This document shows positions 53,904 to 63,177 of a DNA stretch of 64,000 nucleotides, piece after piece (within the stretch, counting starts at the first letter, position 1; every line of letters begins with the position of its first letter). The stretch is from the NCBI GenBank assembly GCA_021325095.1, contig JAJPHV010000084.1, positions 1-64,000 on the forward strand. Direction: 5' to 3'. This stretch comes from Chloroflexota bacterium (GTDB taxonomy: Bacteria > Chloroflexota > Anaerolineae > Aggregatilineales > UBA2796). A model generated the notes under the pieces. It was given only the letters and a program-made list of their open reading frames with translations. It was not told the origin of the DNA and did not search any database. The translations under genes were made by a program, and so were the position numbers.

Positions 53904-54956
53904 ATGATGGTGAAAACGGCAGTACATTCAGTGGATACCTTGACAGTGGGACTGGACATTGGTTACGGCGTGGTGAAAGCGATCACGGCACAAGCGGCTG
54001 TCCTATTCCCTTCCGTGTGCGGCTACGCACGTGAAATCAAATTCCAGGCCGATGAGATTGCGGCCCGTCATCCCGGCGATCAGATCAGCGACGACGATGG
54101 GCTGTGGTTCCTGGGCGACCTGGCGCTGGTGCAGCTTCCGCCCGGTGAACTGCTGCGCCTGCGCGGACGTACCGCTGATGAGGCAACAATGGGCAATGTT
54201 TTCCGGGCAAGGCTGGCAAAGGCAGCGCTTGGCAAACTGCTGGTCGGCAAGCGCGATGCAGAAGTTGTTCATGTTCGGCTTGCCAGCGGACTTCCGGTGG
54301 ATCACATGGCGGATGCGCCTGCCCTCAAAGCGGCGCTGCTCGGTCAGCATCGTATCAAGACTGATGCAGCGGACTTCATTGCCAACGTGACCGATGTGAT
54401 GGTCATGCCACAGCCACAAGGCACGATCTACGCCCAGATTTTGACGGAAACAGGCGAAGTAAACCCTGCCCATGACTATCTGCGGACAGGGGTGTGCGAC
54501 GTAGGAACCTACACGGTTGATCTGGCGCTGGACGATGACGGCGAGTTCGTGGATTCTGAGAGTGGCAGCGTAGAAGGTGGCGTCTCAGCGGTACATGAGC
54601 GTATTGCAGCGCTGCTGGAACGCGAGTATCGCCAGAAGATTCCGTTCAAGATGATTGAAAGCGTCCTGCGCACGGGCAAGTTCCGGGCGCGTGGTGAGGA
54701 AGTGGACTACCGTGAAGCCGTGCAGGAAGCACTCGAACCGCTGCGCAGCGCGACACTCAACCTGATGAGCGACAAATGGAAAACTGGCACAACCATCGAC
54801 ATCATCTATCTGTCGGGCGGTGGCGCTGAACTGGTCTGCGAGGCGGTAGTAGCCGCTTATCCACAGACGAGGATTGTTAGCCAGCCGCAGATTGCCAACG
54901 CGCGAGGGTATCTCAACTATGCCCTGTTTGCCGAACGACAGGCGGCGGGACGCTGA
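53904..54956 (+). CDS. actin-like segregation protein, ParM/StbA-like
   Basis: A 350-residue ATPase of the actin fold. The phosphate-1 loop is VGLDIGYGVVKAI (about 14-26), phosphate-2 is CDVGTYTVDLAL (about 199-210), and the adenosine motif is YLSGGGAELVCEAV (about 310-323). VVHVRLASGLPVDH and NPAHDYLRTG also fit plasmid ParM and Alp7 homologues. ParM filaments push replicated molecules apart with a DNA-binding adaptor, which the next gene probably encodes. CGGAGG precedes the ATG; a second ATG three bases on is possible. On an integrated element it implies a circular extrachromosomal stage. Confidence 0.85.
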   Translation: MMVKTAVHSVDTLTVGLDIGYGVVKAITAQAAVLFPSVCGYAREIKFQADEIAARHPGDQISDDDGLWFLGDLALVQLPPGELLRLRGRTADEATMGNVFRARLAKAALGKLLVGKRDAEVVHVRLASGLPVDHMADAPALKAALLGQHRIKTDAADFIANVTDVMVMPQPQGTIYAQILTETGEVNPAHDYLRTGVCDVGTYTVDLALDDDGEFVDSESGSVEGGVSAVHERIAALLEREYRQKIPFKMIESVLRTGKFRARGEEVDYREAVQEALEPLRSATLNLMSDKWKTGTTIDIIYLSGGGAELVCEAVVAAYPQTRIVSQPQIANARGYLNYALFAERQAAGR

Positions 54957-54957
54957 C

Positions 54958-55323
54958 ATGACCACGCGCGAGACGCGGATCAGCGTAAACATCAAGCTCA
55001 CCGTCGGGCGGGACGATGACCTGATTGCGTGGCTGGCATCGCTGCCACGCGGCGAACGGCAATCCACCGTCAAGCACCTGCTGCGCGAGGCGGTGCGCCA
55101 GCATGACGGGAACAGTCATCTGGCGCAGATCGGTGAAGATACAGCCTGGGTACGCGCCGCGCTTGCCGACCTGCCGACCTGGATGGAAGCGCTGTTCTCC
55201 CGTTTCGCAGTCAGTCAAGTTCCGCAGGCGATCTTACCAGAATCCAAACCGACACGGACGGGTCAGCTTTCGGCGGAAGGCATGACCCGCCGCGAGAAAC
55301 GTATCGCCAAAGCGACCTGGTAA
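54958..55323 (+). CDS. small DNA-binding partner of the ParM-like protein
   Basis: A 121-residue protein starting one base after the parM-like stop. The N-terminus reads TRETRISVNIKLTVGRDDDLIAWLASLPRGERQSTVKHLLREAVRQH, a ribbon-helix-helix-like strand and two helices, as in ParR/StbB adaptors. The C-terminal part is basic (TRREKRIAKATW) and mostly unstructured. Position and size point to ParR; no direct sequence match is claimed. Its target would be a centromere site, possibly the repeats upstream of the ParM-like gene. Confidence 0.65.
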   Translation: MTTRETRISVNIKLTVGRDDDLIAWLASLPRGERQSTVKHLLREAVRQHDGNSHLAQIGEDTAWVRAALADLPTWMEALFSRFAVSQVPQAILPESKPTRTGQLSAEGMTRREKRIAKATW

Positions 55324-55338
55324 ACAGAAAGGACACGT

Positions 55339-55968
55339 ATGCTGCGCATCGTTATCGCTGATGATGTAGACCTGGTGTTGAAAGGAATCCAGAGTGTGCT
55401 GGCTGGCTGGTCGGACGCCGAGATTGTTGGCGTTTACCAATCGGTGTCCGATCTGCTGGATGGCTTGCAAAAGCACACTGCCGATGTGGTTATCCTGGAT
55501 GACCGGATCGACCCGGACTATGCGCCGCTGAAGGTCATCCGTGACGTGCAGGCCATCACGCCGAAAGCCAAAGTCATTGTTCTGGGTACGATTGTGGACG
55601 GCATGGTCGTCCAGGAATTCTTTGCGCGAGGGATTCACGGCTACCTGTACAAGAGCGATACGTTGGCCGACTCGCTCATCCCGGCGATCCGGGCAGTGGT
55701 GCAGGGTAAGCTGTACCTGTCACCCACTGCTGGCGCGGAACACATGGCAGCCATGCAGGAAGGGCGGCGGCGCTGGCAGCTTGATGAGGAAGCCTTAAGG
55801 GTGCTGCGGCTGCTGGCAAGCGGCGGCCACGTCAGTGAAATCGCTCACCAACTTCACGTCTCGCCGTATCGCATCTACTCTGTACGGAACAAGCTTCGGG
55901 CGCGATTCGGCGCAGAGAACAATGAGGCCATGATCAGTCGGGCCACAGCAGAGGGCTTCCTGCCCTGA
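55339..55968 (+). CDS. NarL/LuxR-type response regulator 2 of the element
   Basis: A 209-residue regulator in the same operon as the segregation genes. The receiver has IADDVDL, the phosphoacceptor in VVILDDRIDPDYAP (the usual Pro-Gly after the Asp is altered), VIVLGTI with Gly at the switch position, and GYLYKSDT with Lys. The output helix-turn-helix is RVLRLLASGGHVSEIAHQLHVSPYRIYSVRNKLRARFG. It shares VLG and the LDD arrangement with regulator 1, so the two are probably paralogues. AAAGGA precedes the ATG. The kinase is unknown. Confidence 0.85.
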   Translation: MLRIVIADDVDLVLKGIQSVLAGWSDAEIVGVYQSVSDLLDGLQKHTADVVILDDRIDPDYAPLKVIRDVQAITPKAKVIVLGTIVDGMVVQEFFARGIHGYLYKSDTLADSLIPAIRAVVQGKLYLSPTAGAEHMAAMQEGRRRWQLDEEALRVLRLLASGGHVSEIAHQLHVSPYRIYSVRNKLRARFGAENNEAMISRATAEGFLP

Positions 55969-55971
55969 CAA

Positions 55972-56541
55972 TTATCGCGGACGTTCAATCACACAGTTTG
56001 TGTAAACGGTGTAACCAAAACTAGAACTTCCAGTTTGGTATGAATATGCGGCTACAACACGCCAGCCCTTGTCCGCATATGACTTTATTTCTCGGCAATC
56101 AATTGTGTCCGTTTCAAAACTTTGCCCCGGGGCAATGGGTTGTGGAACTAACTTAGCTAGCAGTCCAGTACCACTGAACAGAGTAGCGCTCAACAATACA
56201 AGCATCAAGAACATGAGCAGAATTAAGCTGCCGTTGACTCGTTGTAGCAGTTTGATTTGACGATTTTGCTGCTCGATTTGCAAATGCGAACTGCGAACCA
56301 TTTCCTGCAAATTGGTATTAATCACTGATTCGGCGCTTTCCCCAAACGAAGATAGGATTTCTGGCGGTGTTGAGATGGAATGAATTGGTTGAAAGGCAGG
56401 CGTATCTGGTGCGATCTCATCAAGTTTGTTCAACCATTGCTTTGCAGTGGGGCTATCAATTGTCAGCAAAAGTTGTCTTGCTTCCGAATACCGCTTTTTC
56501 TGAATTAAATCCTTCGCAGCAAGCAATTGTTCGCGGGCCAT
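55972..56541 (-). CDS. single-pass membrane protein, unrecognised
   Basis: A 189-residue protein. The N-terminal 40 residues look like a helical TPR-like pair (AREQLLAAKDLIQKKRYSEARQLLLTI). A coiled-coil-like stretch (NLQEMVRSSHLQIEQQNRQIKLLQR) precedes one membrane segment (LILLMFLMLVLLSATLFSG). The outer domain has two Cys (DTIDCREIKSYADKGWRVVAAYSY...YTNCVIE). ATG at 56541 is preferred; the frame extends to 56604. It ends 3 bases from the convergent regulator 2. The family is unknown. Confidence 0.6.
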   Translation of the reverse strand: MAREQLLAAKDLIQKKRYSEARQLLLTIDSPTAKQWLNKLDEIAPDTPAFQPIHSISTPPEILSSFGESAESVINTNLQEMVRSSHLQIEQQNRQIKLLQRVNGSLILLMFLMLVLLSATLFSGTGLLAKLVPQPIAPGQSFETDTIDCREIKSYADKGWRVVAAYSYQTGSSSFGYTVYTNCVIERPR

Positions 56542-56751
56542 TAGACTCCTCAGCGTAGTAGTCCGAAGCACACCTACCATACAGTATAGAGCAGTGATGG
56601 ACATTTTTATCTAACAGACACGTATTAACGCTAAAATTGAGCGCTTTCTCTCCAAAATTGATGGCCTGCACCACGCAAAATTACGCCGATCCTGACTCCC
56701 GTTTCTGTACTATGAAGCAGATACACCAACATAGAAACGGGAGCAGCGTGT

Positions 56752-57966
56752 GTGAAGAAATGGCTTTTCGGACTTCTTGCCCTCATCCTTATCGGCACAG
56801 TCGCTGTGTTTTTTGTTGTCAATGTCAGCAGCCGGGAAGCTGTCGCTGAACTACCGACCCTCGCGGTACTCCCCACTGATACAGTGACTAGCACGCCGAC
56901 CACAACGCTGACGCCAACGGCGACATTCACTACGACACCCACCAGCACGAGTACGCCAACAGCGACGCTTACTCCAAGCACTACGCCCACCCTGGCTACC
57001 CTTGTCTTGCGTGTCACCGCCAATGATTCTCAGATGATGATCAGCCCAACAACCGCCCCATCTTCAACGCCGACGGCGACCAGTCAGCCAACATCAACGC
57101 TCCCTGTGCCACCGCCGCAGATTCCAGCCGCTTCCACAAGCACCGGGCCAGGCTGGGTACGCTATGAAACCAGTGACACGGCCTTCGAGTACACCATTGG
57201 ACGCTGGTACAGCTATCGAGCGCCACGCGCCAGCAGTGGCAGTTATATGTATTCGGCTGATGCGAATGCAGTTGCCATCCTGCCCTTTGAAGGCGCGGGC
57301 CTGCGGGTGCGCTACGTTGCATTCAGCTTGTTTGGCATTTTTGAGATTCGCATCGACGGCAAGATGACGACTGTCGTGGACAGCTATCGCCCGCGTGCCG
57401 AAATCCTGACCACCGACATCTTCGGATTGGTGCAGGGCAGGCACACGCTCGAAATTGTCAATACTGGACGCAAGAACGCCGCCAGCGGCGGCTATACCCT
57501 GGCGCTCGACAGCGTGGAGATTTACCAGGGCAATGCACCTACCTATACGCCGACACCTTCAGCCACACCGACGGCAACGTTTACGCCAAGTCCTGTGCCG
57601 GTCAAGGACATCAAGCTCATCAGTGGGCCACCCGCACTCAAACCGACGAGTACGCCGTTGGCCCCGTTTCCTGTTGGCGCATCGCTGGTCATCGCCTACG
57701 ACGAGAATGGGAACAATGCCGTCGATCCGGCAGAGGGCGTGAGCGGTATCTCGGTCAGGCTGGTCAAGATTTCGACCAATGAGATCGTGGCGTCCGGGTT
57801 CACCAACACCGAAGGTTTCATCCGGCTGCAAACGCTGGCGGACGGGCCAGTGCGCCTGGTCGTGCCGTACTTCGGCAAGTTCTGGGAACTATCGTCCGGG
57901 GGCGGTGTAGAACCGCGTTTCACACTGATTCTGCCGCCTGGTAATCAGCCGGGGTTGATACCATGA
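56752..57966 (+). CDS. secreted surface protein with Thr/Pro linkers
   Basis: A 404-residue protein with an N-terminal membrane segment (WLFGLLALILIGTVAVFFVVN). A long Thr/Pro-rich stalk (about 38-130) leads to a beta-jelly-roll-like domain (about 150-262, WYSYRAPRASSGSYMYSADANAVAILPFEG to TLALDSVEIYQG) and a second linker. A Cna/SdrD-like repeat domain follows (about 315-400, IAYDENGNNAVDPAEGVSGISVRLV, with a calcium-binding-like acidic loop). The start is GTG with GGGAG upstream. It is the first of four overlapping or tightly spaced exported-protein genes. A surface or pilus-associated role in transfer is inferred. Confidence 0.7.
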   Translation: MKKWLFGLLALILIGTVAVFFVVNVSSREAVAELPTLAVLPTDTVTSTPTTTLTPTATFTTTPTSTSTPTATLTPSTTPTLATLVLRVTANDSQMMISPTTAPSSTPTATSQPTSTLPVPPPQIPAASTSTGPGWVRYETSDTAFEYTIGRWYSYRAPRASSGSYMYSADANAVAILPFEGAGLRVRYVAFSLFGIFEIRIDGKMTTVVDSYRPRAEILTTDIFGLVQGRHTLEIVNTGRKNAASGGYTLALDSVEIYQGNAPTYTPTPSATPTATFTPSPVPVKDIKLISGPPALKPTSTPLAPFPVGASLVIAYDENGNNAVDPAEGVSGISVRLVKISTNEIVASGFTNTEGFIRLQTLADGPVRLVVPYFGKFWELSSGGGVEPRFTLILPPGNQPGLIP

Positions 57967-59030
57967 AGAAGCAAACCGCGCTTTACGCACTGGCGGCTTT
58001 TGCCATGCTGCTGCTGGCTGCGCTGGCCTGCACCGCCGCCAAGCAGAACCTGGACATTAGGGGACTGCCACAGTACATCTGCCCATCCGCCACGCCGCGC
58101 CCAACCCATACACCTTATCCGACCAGTATGCCGAACTATCCTCCGGCGTTTCAGGCCAACCTGAACTACAGCTACGTCGATGTGACCCGCAGCACGGTCA
58201 TGGTACAGTACATCGCGCAAAGTGTGGGTGCGGTGCAACTCAGCTTTTCCGGCGTCACCGATACGGGAAGCGCCTGGGTGGGCAGCAGTGGCGTGCTGAC
58301 CATTGGCTATGCGTCGTATGGTGTTCCGGGCAGCAGTGGTAGCTATCCGGTCACACTGCCCTATAACGTGACGAGCGCAACGATCTCCATCAACGGCTAC
58401 ACATTTGGGGTTGTCCGCTATCCCTACCCGTACTTCACGAGCGCCAATCCGTTTCCGTGCTGCCTGCCGGGGCCGATTTACCCGACGCCTGTGCCGACCT
58501 ACACACCCTATCCCACACCGACCCTGTACGTCCGCACCAACGATTACTTCTTGGGCGACCCCATCTACACCAGCGGCACGCTGCGCGTCCGGTTCAAAGT
58601 CACGCAGATAACGAGTCAGTCCACCAGCGTGCCTGACCTGCAAGGCAATCCGCAGAATATCTATGTGTGGCAGCTTGAGGTCAAGAACATCGGCAGCGTG
58701 GAGTATGCGCTCTTTCCCGTCGGGCAGATGTACATCAGCCAGATCGTCACGCCGGGTGGTACGACGATGGATGGCGTGTGGGGCGCGAGCCTACAAGCAG
58801 CGCAGGCTGCGAACGTGACCACCAACTACGATCCCGTCGGGCTGCAACCGGGGCAAACCCAGACCTTCACCCTGGCCGCCTTTGGGCCTGTCGGAACGGT
58901 TTACCGTCTGAGCTACGCAATGGACTCGTCGGAGCGCGGTGGTGGGCCAACGCAGGTTCCCGGCGCAAACATCGTTTCGTGGCTGAATGCAGTCAATACC
59001 ATCTGCACAGGTGAGATTCAGGAGCCGTAA
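57963..59030 (+). CDS. lipoprotein of the element, unrecognised
   Basis: A 355-residue protein. MKKQTALYALAAFAMLLLAALAC gives a signal peptide and lipobox (LAAC-like, Cys23). A short Pro/Thr linker (about 43-55), a beta-rich domain (about 60-160, with repeated Ser/Gly/Tyr) and a second linker (PTPVPTYTPYPTPT) precede a C-terminal domain (about 185-355) that looks like a DUF4352-type fold (RVRFKVTQITSQ...WQLEVKNIGSVEYALFPVGQMYI). DUF4352-like domains are common on exported proteins, but their role is not established. It overlaps the previous gene (ATGA) and the next starts 2 bases later. Confidence 0.65.
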   Translation: MKKQTALYALAAFAMLLLAALACTAAKQNLDIRGLPQYICPSATPRPTHTPYPTSMPNYPPAFQANLNYSYVDVTRSTVMVQYIAQSVGAVQLSFSGVTDTGSAWVGSSGVLTIGYASYGVPGSSGSYPVTLPYNVTSATISINGYTFGVVRYPYPYFTSANPFPCCLPGPIYPTPVPTYTPYPTPTLYVRTNDYFLGDPIYTSGTLRVRFKVTQITSQSTSVPDLQGNPQNIYVWQLEVKNIGSVEYALFPVGQMYISQIVTPGGTTMDGVWGASLQAAQAANVTTNYDPVGLQPGQTQTFTLAAFGPVGTVYRLSYAMDSSERGGGPTQVPGANIVSWLNAVNTICTGEIQEP

Positions 59031-59032
59031 GG

Positions 59033-61654
59033 ATGCCTATTCTCGACGATCTGATTCTGAAGTTCTACACGTTTCTCTACAACCTCCTCTACATGCTGGC
59101 CGGGGCGCATTGGGGCTTGATGCGCGGCGTGTTCATGATGGGCTACACGGTGGAACTGCTGACCAACTGGATCACGACGCAGGCATTCGCGCCGCTTATC
59201 CAGCAGACGGGCGACAGCTTGCGTGTGGCAACCAGTCTGGCCTTTGTGTTCGCGCTGATCATCCTGGGATTGACCTACCTCATTGCGTCGATTGTGCGGC
59301 TGGATATTGTCAGCCCGCGCAATGCCATCCTGTGGTACTTCGCAGGGCTGCTGTTCTTCGGCATTGGCCCAGCGCTCTATCAAGGCATGAATGACTTCCG
59401 CCGCACGGTTAGCAGCGCGTTCTATCTGAGTGTGCTGAACACCATTCAGGGACAGACTGGCGCGGCCTTTTCGTCGCTCAACGGCGTGCAGACGCCTGAC
59501 CTGGGCATTCTGACGCCCTGCGACAACTTTGGGCCGTACCTGGGCAACAGCGCGCCGACGATTTCCGGGTTGGACGTTGCATTGGCCTACATGCGGGCCG
59601 ATGGCATCGACGTAATGGGCTATCCCTACCCGGTACGTGATAACTGTCAGGCGCATGTGCCGCCGCAGTCCTTCCCCATCCCCTGGGAATGGCAGCGACC
59701 TAACAGTTACTTTGATAACGTCAAAAGCCCACCCTTCTTCCCGCAGATGACCGAAGACGAACGGCAGGCATCCATCAATACAGCAATGCGCTCTCAGTGG
59801 AGGCTATTCTCGGCCTGGCCGTTGGTGTGGTTCGGGGTGTTTGAGCAGATCACGGCACTGTGCATCGGCATTGCGCAGGGCCTGACGTTCATCTCGTTTG
59901 CCTGCGCCATCTTGTTCGCTTTCTTCAAGCGAACCGAAGGGATTGCCTGGTCGCTAGTCGATCAGTGGCTGTCACTCATTGTGCAAGCTGTGATCATTGC
60001 CATGATTCAAGCGCTGGTTGTGTCATTCTTCCTGGCAGGCGCAGCCACCAATAACGGGCTGGTGGTGGTCGGTATCGGCCTGATCTGCCTGGTGTTCATG
60101 GCAATCCTGCTCTGGTCGGGTGTGAAAGCCATCTGGCGCAGCTTCAATGGACTGTTTGAGGCGATGAGCCGCGCCACTGGCGGCATGATTGCCACACCGG
60201 GCGCAGCCGTACAAACGGCAGCTTCGGCAGGCATGGCAGTGGCAACAGGCGGCATGTCGTTGGCCGGGAATGCTCTGGGTGGAGCGTCCGCACTGATGAA
60301 TGGCGCATCCTGGGCGCAGGCAGCGGGTATTACCTTCGGCGGTTCACAAACGCTCACGGGTGCAGCACGGATGATTACTCGCTTGCCGGGGCTGCGCGAC
60401 TCGGAACTCGAAGATGTGGCGGATCACTTTGTGGAGGGTGCTGCGACGCGACAGGTAGCCCGCAACGTGCCGTTCGTGGGGCGGGTGACTGGCCCGGCGG
60501 TTGGTGCGGCATTGCTCTCGGATCGCAATCCTAACCATGCCTACGAAGATGAAGACGGGAATCGGCGTCAGCCGATGCTCGTTCCAGCAGTCGGGAGTGT
60601 ACTATCCGGTTTCACGCGGGGACCCGGCTGGAAACGCAAGCAGCAATCGGATGAGGGTGGAGATGATCTGCCTACAGGGGAGTTCACACCCGTTGCCACC
60701 GTCAGAATGGGGACGTTTACCCCAATTGCGCCCGTTTCCGGCCCAGAGGAAACGCTAGAGCGGGACATCAGCCAGCTTGATTCTGATGAAATTGCCAACC
60801 GTCAGCGCAGCGACTATGTGGCGCAAGAAGGCGGCGAAGAAATGGAACGGCACATCTCGGATGTGGCCGCCACAAGAATGCCATCGGCGCAGAGCAGCGA
60901 TTCTGCACGACTGGACAGCGCCAGCAGTCGGCTGGAACGGGCGGCTGACCAGGCAGGCGACAGGCTCGGACGTGCCGCCGAAGGGCTGGAACGCGCTGCT
61001 CGTCAGCAGCAGATGCAGCAGTTTGAAGGGCGGCTGAATGTGACCGGAACTGCCAATGTTGCCGGGACGATGGGCGACGTGATCGCGCTACTTCAGGCGC
61101 AGCGCGGCGGTGAAAGTCTGAAGGGCGTGGACAACTTCACGCTGGCCGGAACGATGGCGCAAACGCTTGGTGTGATGCCCGTCGAAAACGGTAAACCGCC
61201 GATTGAAAGCGACCCGGCGCGGTTCGGCGTGTTTGCGAACCAGGCCCTCACAATGGGCCTGAGCGGTGAGCAGACCGAGCGGGTGGTGCGGGAAGTCAAG
61301 GAATCGCCTGATGCCAAACTTCAACCCGAAACCCGCACGGAACTGATCGGACAGGCCCGCGAAACCCGAAATCGTTCCTGGGAAGACGCCAACCAGGAAG
61401 TAGATCGCCTGGAACATACCGCACGGCTGCTGCCTAACGACATTTCGGCCTATGGCGTGATGACGGTTCCCGTTGCGGCATCGACTGCGCCTGTCGTCAA
61501 TGTCGAACCTGAAGTACACGTGCGACCCACTGTGCATGTGACGGTGGAAGCGCCGCCGGATAGTTCCCGTAGTGACGGTTCACCGGATAACACGGCACTC
61601 AGCGGCAGTGACGCCATTCTGGGCAATCCCACAGCGGAAAGGGAGGACGCATGA
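59033..61654 (+). CDS. VirB6/TrbL-like polytopic membrane protein
   Basis: An 873-residue protein. The first 380 residues hold six or more membrane segments, among them SLAFVFALIILGLTYLIASIV, ILWYFAGLLFFGIGP, LCIGIAQGLTFISFACAILFAFF, LSLIVQAVIIAMIQALVVSFFLAG and GLVVVGIGLICLVFMAILLW. The long C-terminal half (about 390-873) is soluble, Ala/Gly-rich then highly charged and probably coiled, as in TrbL and VirB6-type channel proteins. These form the inner-membrane pore of type IV secretion systems. The assignment rests on architecture and the neighbouring exported proteins, not on a signature. AGGAG precedes the ATG. It overlaps the next gene by 4 bases. Confidence 0.6.
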   Translation: MPILDDLILKFYTFLYNLLYMLAGAHWGLMRGVFMMGYTVELLTNWITTQAFAPLIQQTGDSLRVATSLAFVFALIILGLTYLIASIVRLDIVSPRNAILWYFAGLLFFGIGPALYQGMNDFRRTVSSAFYLSVLNTIQGQTGAAFSSLNGVQTPDLGILTPCDNFGPYLGNSAPTISGLDVALAYMRADGIDVMGYPYPVRDNCQAHVPPQSFPIPWEWQRPNSYFDNVKSPPFFPQMTEDERQASINTAMRSQWRLFSAWPLVWFGVFEQITALCIGIAQGLTFISFACAILFAFFKRTEGIAWSLVDQWLSLIVQAVIIAMIQALVVSFFLAGAATNNGLVVVGIGLICLVFMAILLWSGVKAIWRSFNGLFEAMSRATGGMIATPGAAVQTAASAGMAVATGGMSLAGNALGGASALMNGASWAQAAGITFGGSQTLTGAARMITRLPGLRDSELEDVADHFVEGAATRQVARNVPFVGRVTGPAVGAALLSDRNPNHAYEDEDGNRRQPMLVPAVGSVLSGFTRGPGWKRKQQSDEGGDDLPTGEFTPVATVRMGTFTPIAPVSGPEETLERDISQLDSDEIANRQRSDYVAQEGGEEMERHISDVAATRMPSAQSSDSARLDSASSRLERAADQAGDRLGRAAEGLERAARQQQMQQFEGRLNVTGTANVAGTMGDVIALLQAQRGGESLKGVDNFTLAGTMAQTLGVMPVENGKPPIESDPARFGVFANQALTMGLSGEQTERVVREVKESPDAKLQPETRTELIGQARETRNRSWEDANQEVDRLEHTARLLPNDISAYGVMTVPVAASTAPVVNVEPEVHVRPTVHVTVEAPPDSSRSDGSPDNTALSGSDAILGNPTAEREDA

Positions 61655-62997
61655 GCGATATTCTCCACTATCACACGGTAGATGACCTGCAGGCCCTCTC
61701 GCTGGCGGAACTGGCTGGTTTGTGGGAACTGGTCCCGACGGATCGGCAGCGGCGGTACAAAAGCGTGTATGACCGCGAAGTGAAACAGGCTGGTGCGGTT
61801 GGCTCGGATGCGCCGGAAAAGCAGGTGGCGGAGGAACTACTCAACCGCTACGTGTCAACGGCGCTTGTGCCGATTGGCGCGCGGTGGGCACGGACACCGA
61901 TACGCATTCAAGAAGCTGTCAGGAACGATACCGATCTGGTCGCGCCGGAGGCCGTCGAAGAACAGAGCCGTCGCAAGAAACCGCCAGTAGCGATTCTGGC
62001 AGTGGCAGGCGCAGCCTTTGTCCTGATGGTCTTCCTTATCCTGCCCCGGCTCGGCGGGCGCAACGCGAAGACAGCGGTGGACACAACCTTGACTGTCACC
62101 ACAACGCAGACGGCGACGCCTGGTAAAAGTCCGACACCCACGCCTATCGCGCTGGAACAGCAGGACTCGGTGATTCAGAGTGGGGACAGCAGCCGGAGCG
62201 CCGCTTTCCCGGTTAATCTGCGCGTCACGCTGCCCGGCGCGTCACAGCCGCGCGTGTTTGTCGTGCAACGCCGCGTGATACAAACTGCCGAATGGAATTT
62301 CGACCCAAACCCGGACACTGCTTCCTACATTGCCGGGCTGACCGTTCGCCCGGTGATTGGCATCCCGTTCTCGACGGAGAACGCCGCGCTGTTTCGCAGC
62401 ATGGCTGACGGCACAATTTTCACCCTGCAAATGAATACCGGGGCAGCGCTGCGCTTTACCTTTGAGCAGCGCCTCACCGTCAGTCGGAGCGATACAGGCA
62501 TCTTCCGACAGGTGGGGCCAGGGCTGGTGCTGGTGCTGATCGGCGAGCGCGACGCGAACAATGCCCTAACCGCCATCCGTATCGTGATTACGGCGACCTA
62601 TGCGTCTGCGCAGGAACTTGCCCGCGACGGCGCGCTGACCGGACTGCTGCCTACCCTTCTGCCCACGCTGACACCTACGCCGCCCCCAACGCTGCCACCA
62701 CTTTCACAGCTTGAGGTGCAGGTGATTTCCGTCGAAACGCAGCAGAACCGGATTACGGCTCAGGTGCGGATTTACAACGGTCAGTCACAGCCAGTGCAGA
62801 TTGGGCCAGACATGATCTGGCTGGCGCTTGGTTATGCGCCACAGCCGGATGGCCCGCGCATTCCGGCGCAAAGCCTCACCCCTTTTGAGATACAGCCCGG
62901 CCAAGCGGCAGACCTCACACTTCGTTGGGTATTAGCAGGCGAACCCTACGGCACACTTGGCATAGGCGCTTACCAATATGCCGTTGCGCTGCACTGA
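61651..62997 (+). CDS. membrane-anchored protein with sortase-like inactive domain
   Basis: A 448-residue protein. A cytoplasmic N-terminal part (1-110) precedes one membrane segment (VAILAVAGAAFVLMVFLILP) and a Thr/Pro linker. An outside domain (about 185-318) has the order of a sortase: GIPFSTENAALFRSMADGTIFTLQMNTGAALRFTFEQRLTVSRSD (like the catalytic-His and core strands), then GLVLVLIGERDANNALTAIRIVITA. The last corresponds to TLxTC...R in sortases, but the Cys position reads IG (297-298), while the Arg (310) is kept. A second Pro linker and a C-terminal DUF4352-like domain (about 350-448) follow. The sortase reading is a weak-homology inference. A strong terminator follows. Confidence 0.55.
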   Translation: MSDILHYHTVDDLQALSLAELAGLWELVPTDRQRRYKSVYDREVKQAGAVGSDAPEKQVAEELLNRYVSTALVPIGARWARTPIRIQEAVRNDTDLVAPEAVEEQSRRKKPPVAILAVAGAAFVLMVFLILPRLGGRNAKTAVDTTLTVTTTQTATPGKSPTPTPIALEQQDSVIQSGDSSRSAAFPVNLRVTLPGASQPRVFVVQRRVIQTAEWNFDPNPDTASYIAGLTVRPVIGIPFSTENAALFRSMADGTIFTLQMNTGAALRFTFEQRLTVSRSDTGIFRQVGPGLVLVLIGERDANNALTAIRIVITATYASAQELARDGALTGLLPTLLPTLTPTPPPTLPPLSQLEVQVISVETQQNRITAQVRIYNGQSQPVQIGPDMIWLALGYAPQPDGPRIPAQSLTPFEIQPGQAADLTLRWVLAGEPYGTLGIGAYQYAVALH

Positions 62998-63003
62998 ACG
63001 AAG

Positions 63004-63033
63004 GCCCTCTCAAAGCTATCGAGAGGGCTTTTT
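63004..63033 (+). terminator. intrinsic terminator ending the surface-protein operon
   Basis: GCCCTCTC (63004-63011) pairs with GAGAGGGC (63021-63028), followed by TTTTT. Confidence 0.9.
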
Positions 63034-63177
63034 CGTTTTGCCCGAATAGAGCCGTTATTGTACACTTCGGCGTGTAGCTGCTGATTGTTTCCATCGTTGT
63101 CCACCCTGCTGACTCGTTACCCGCTGTACAGGCTATCGCTTACAGGTGTTGTCGGAACGATCTACAAATGAGAAAGG

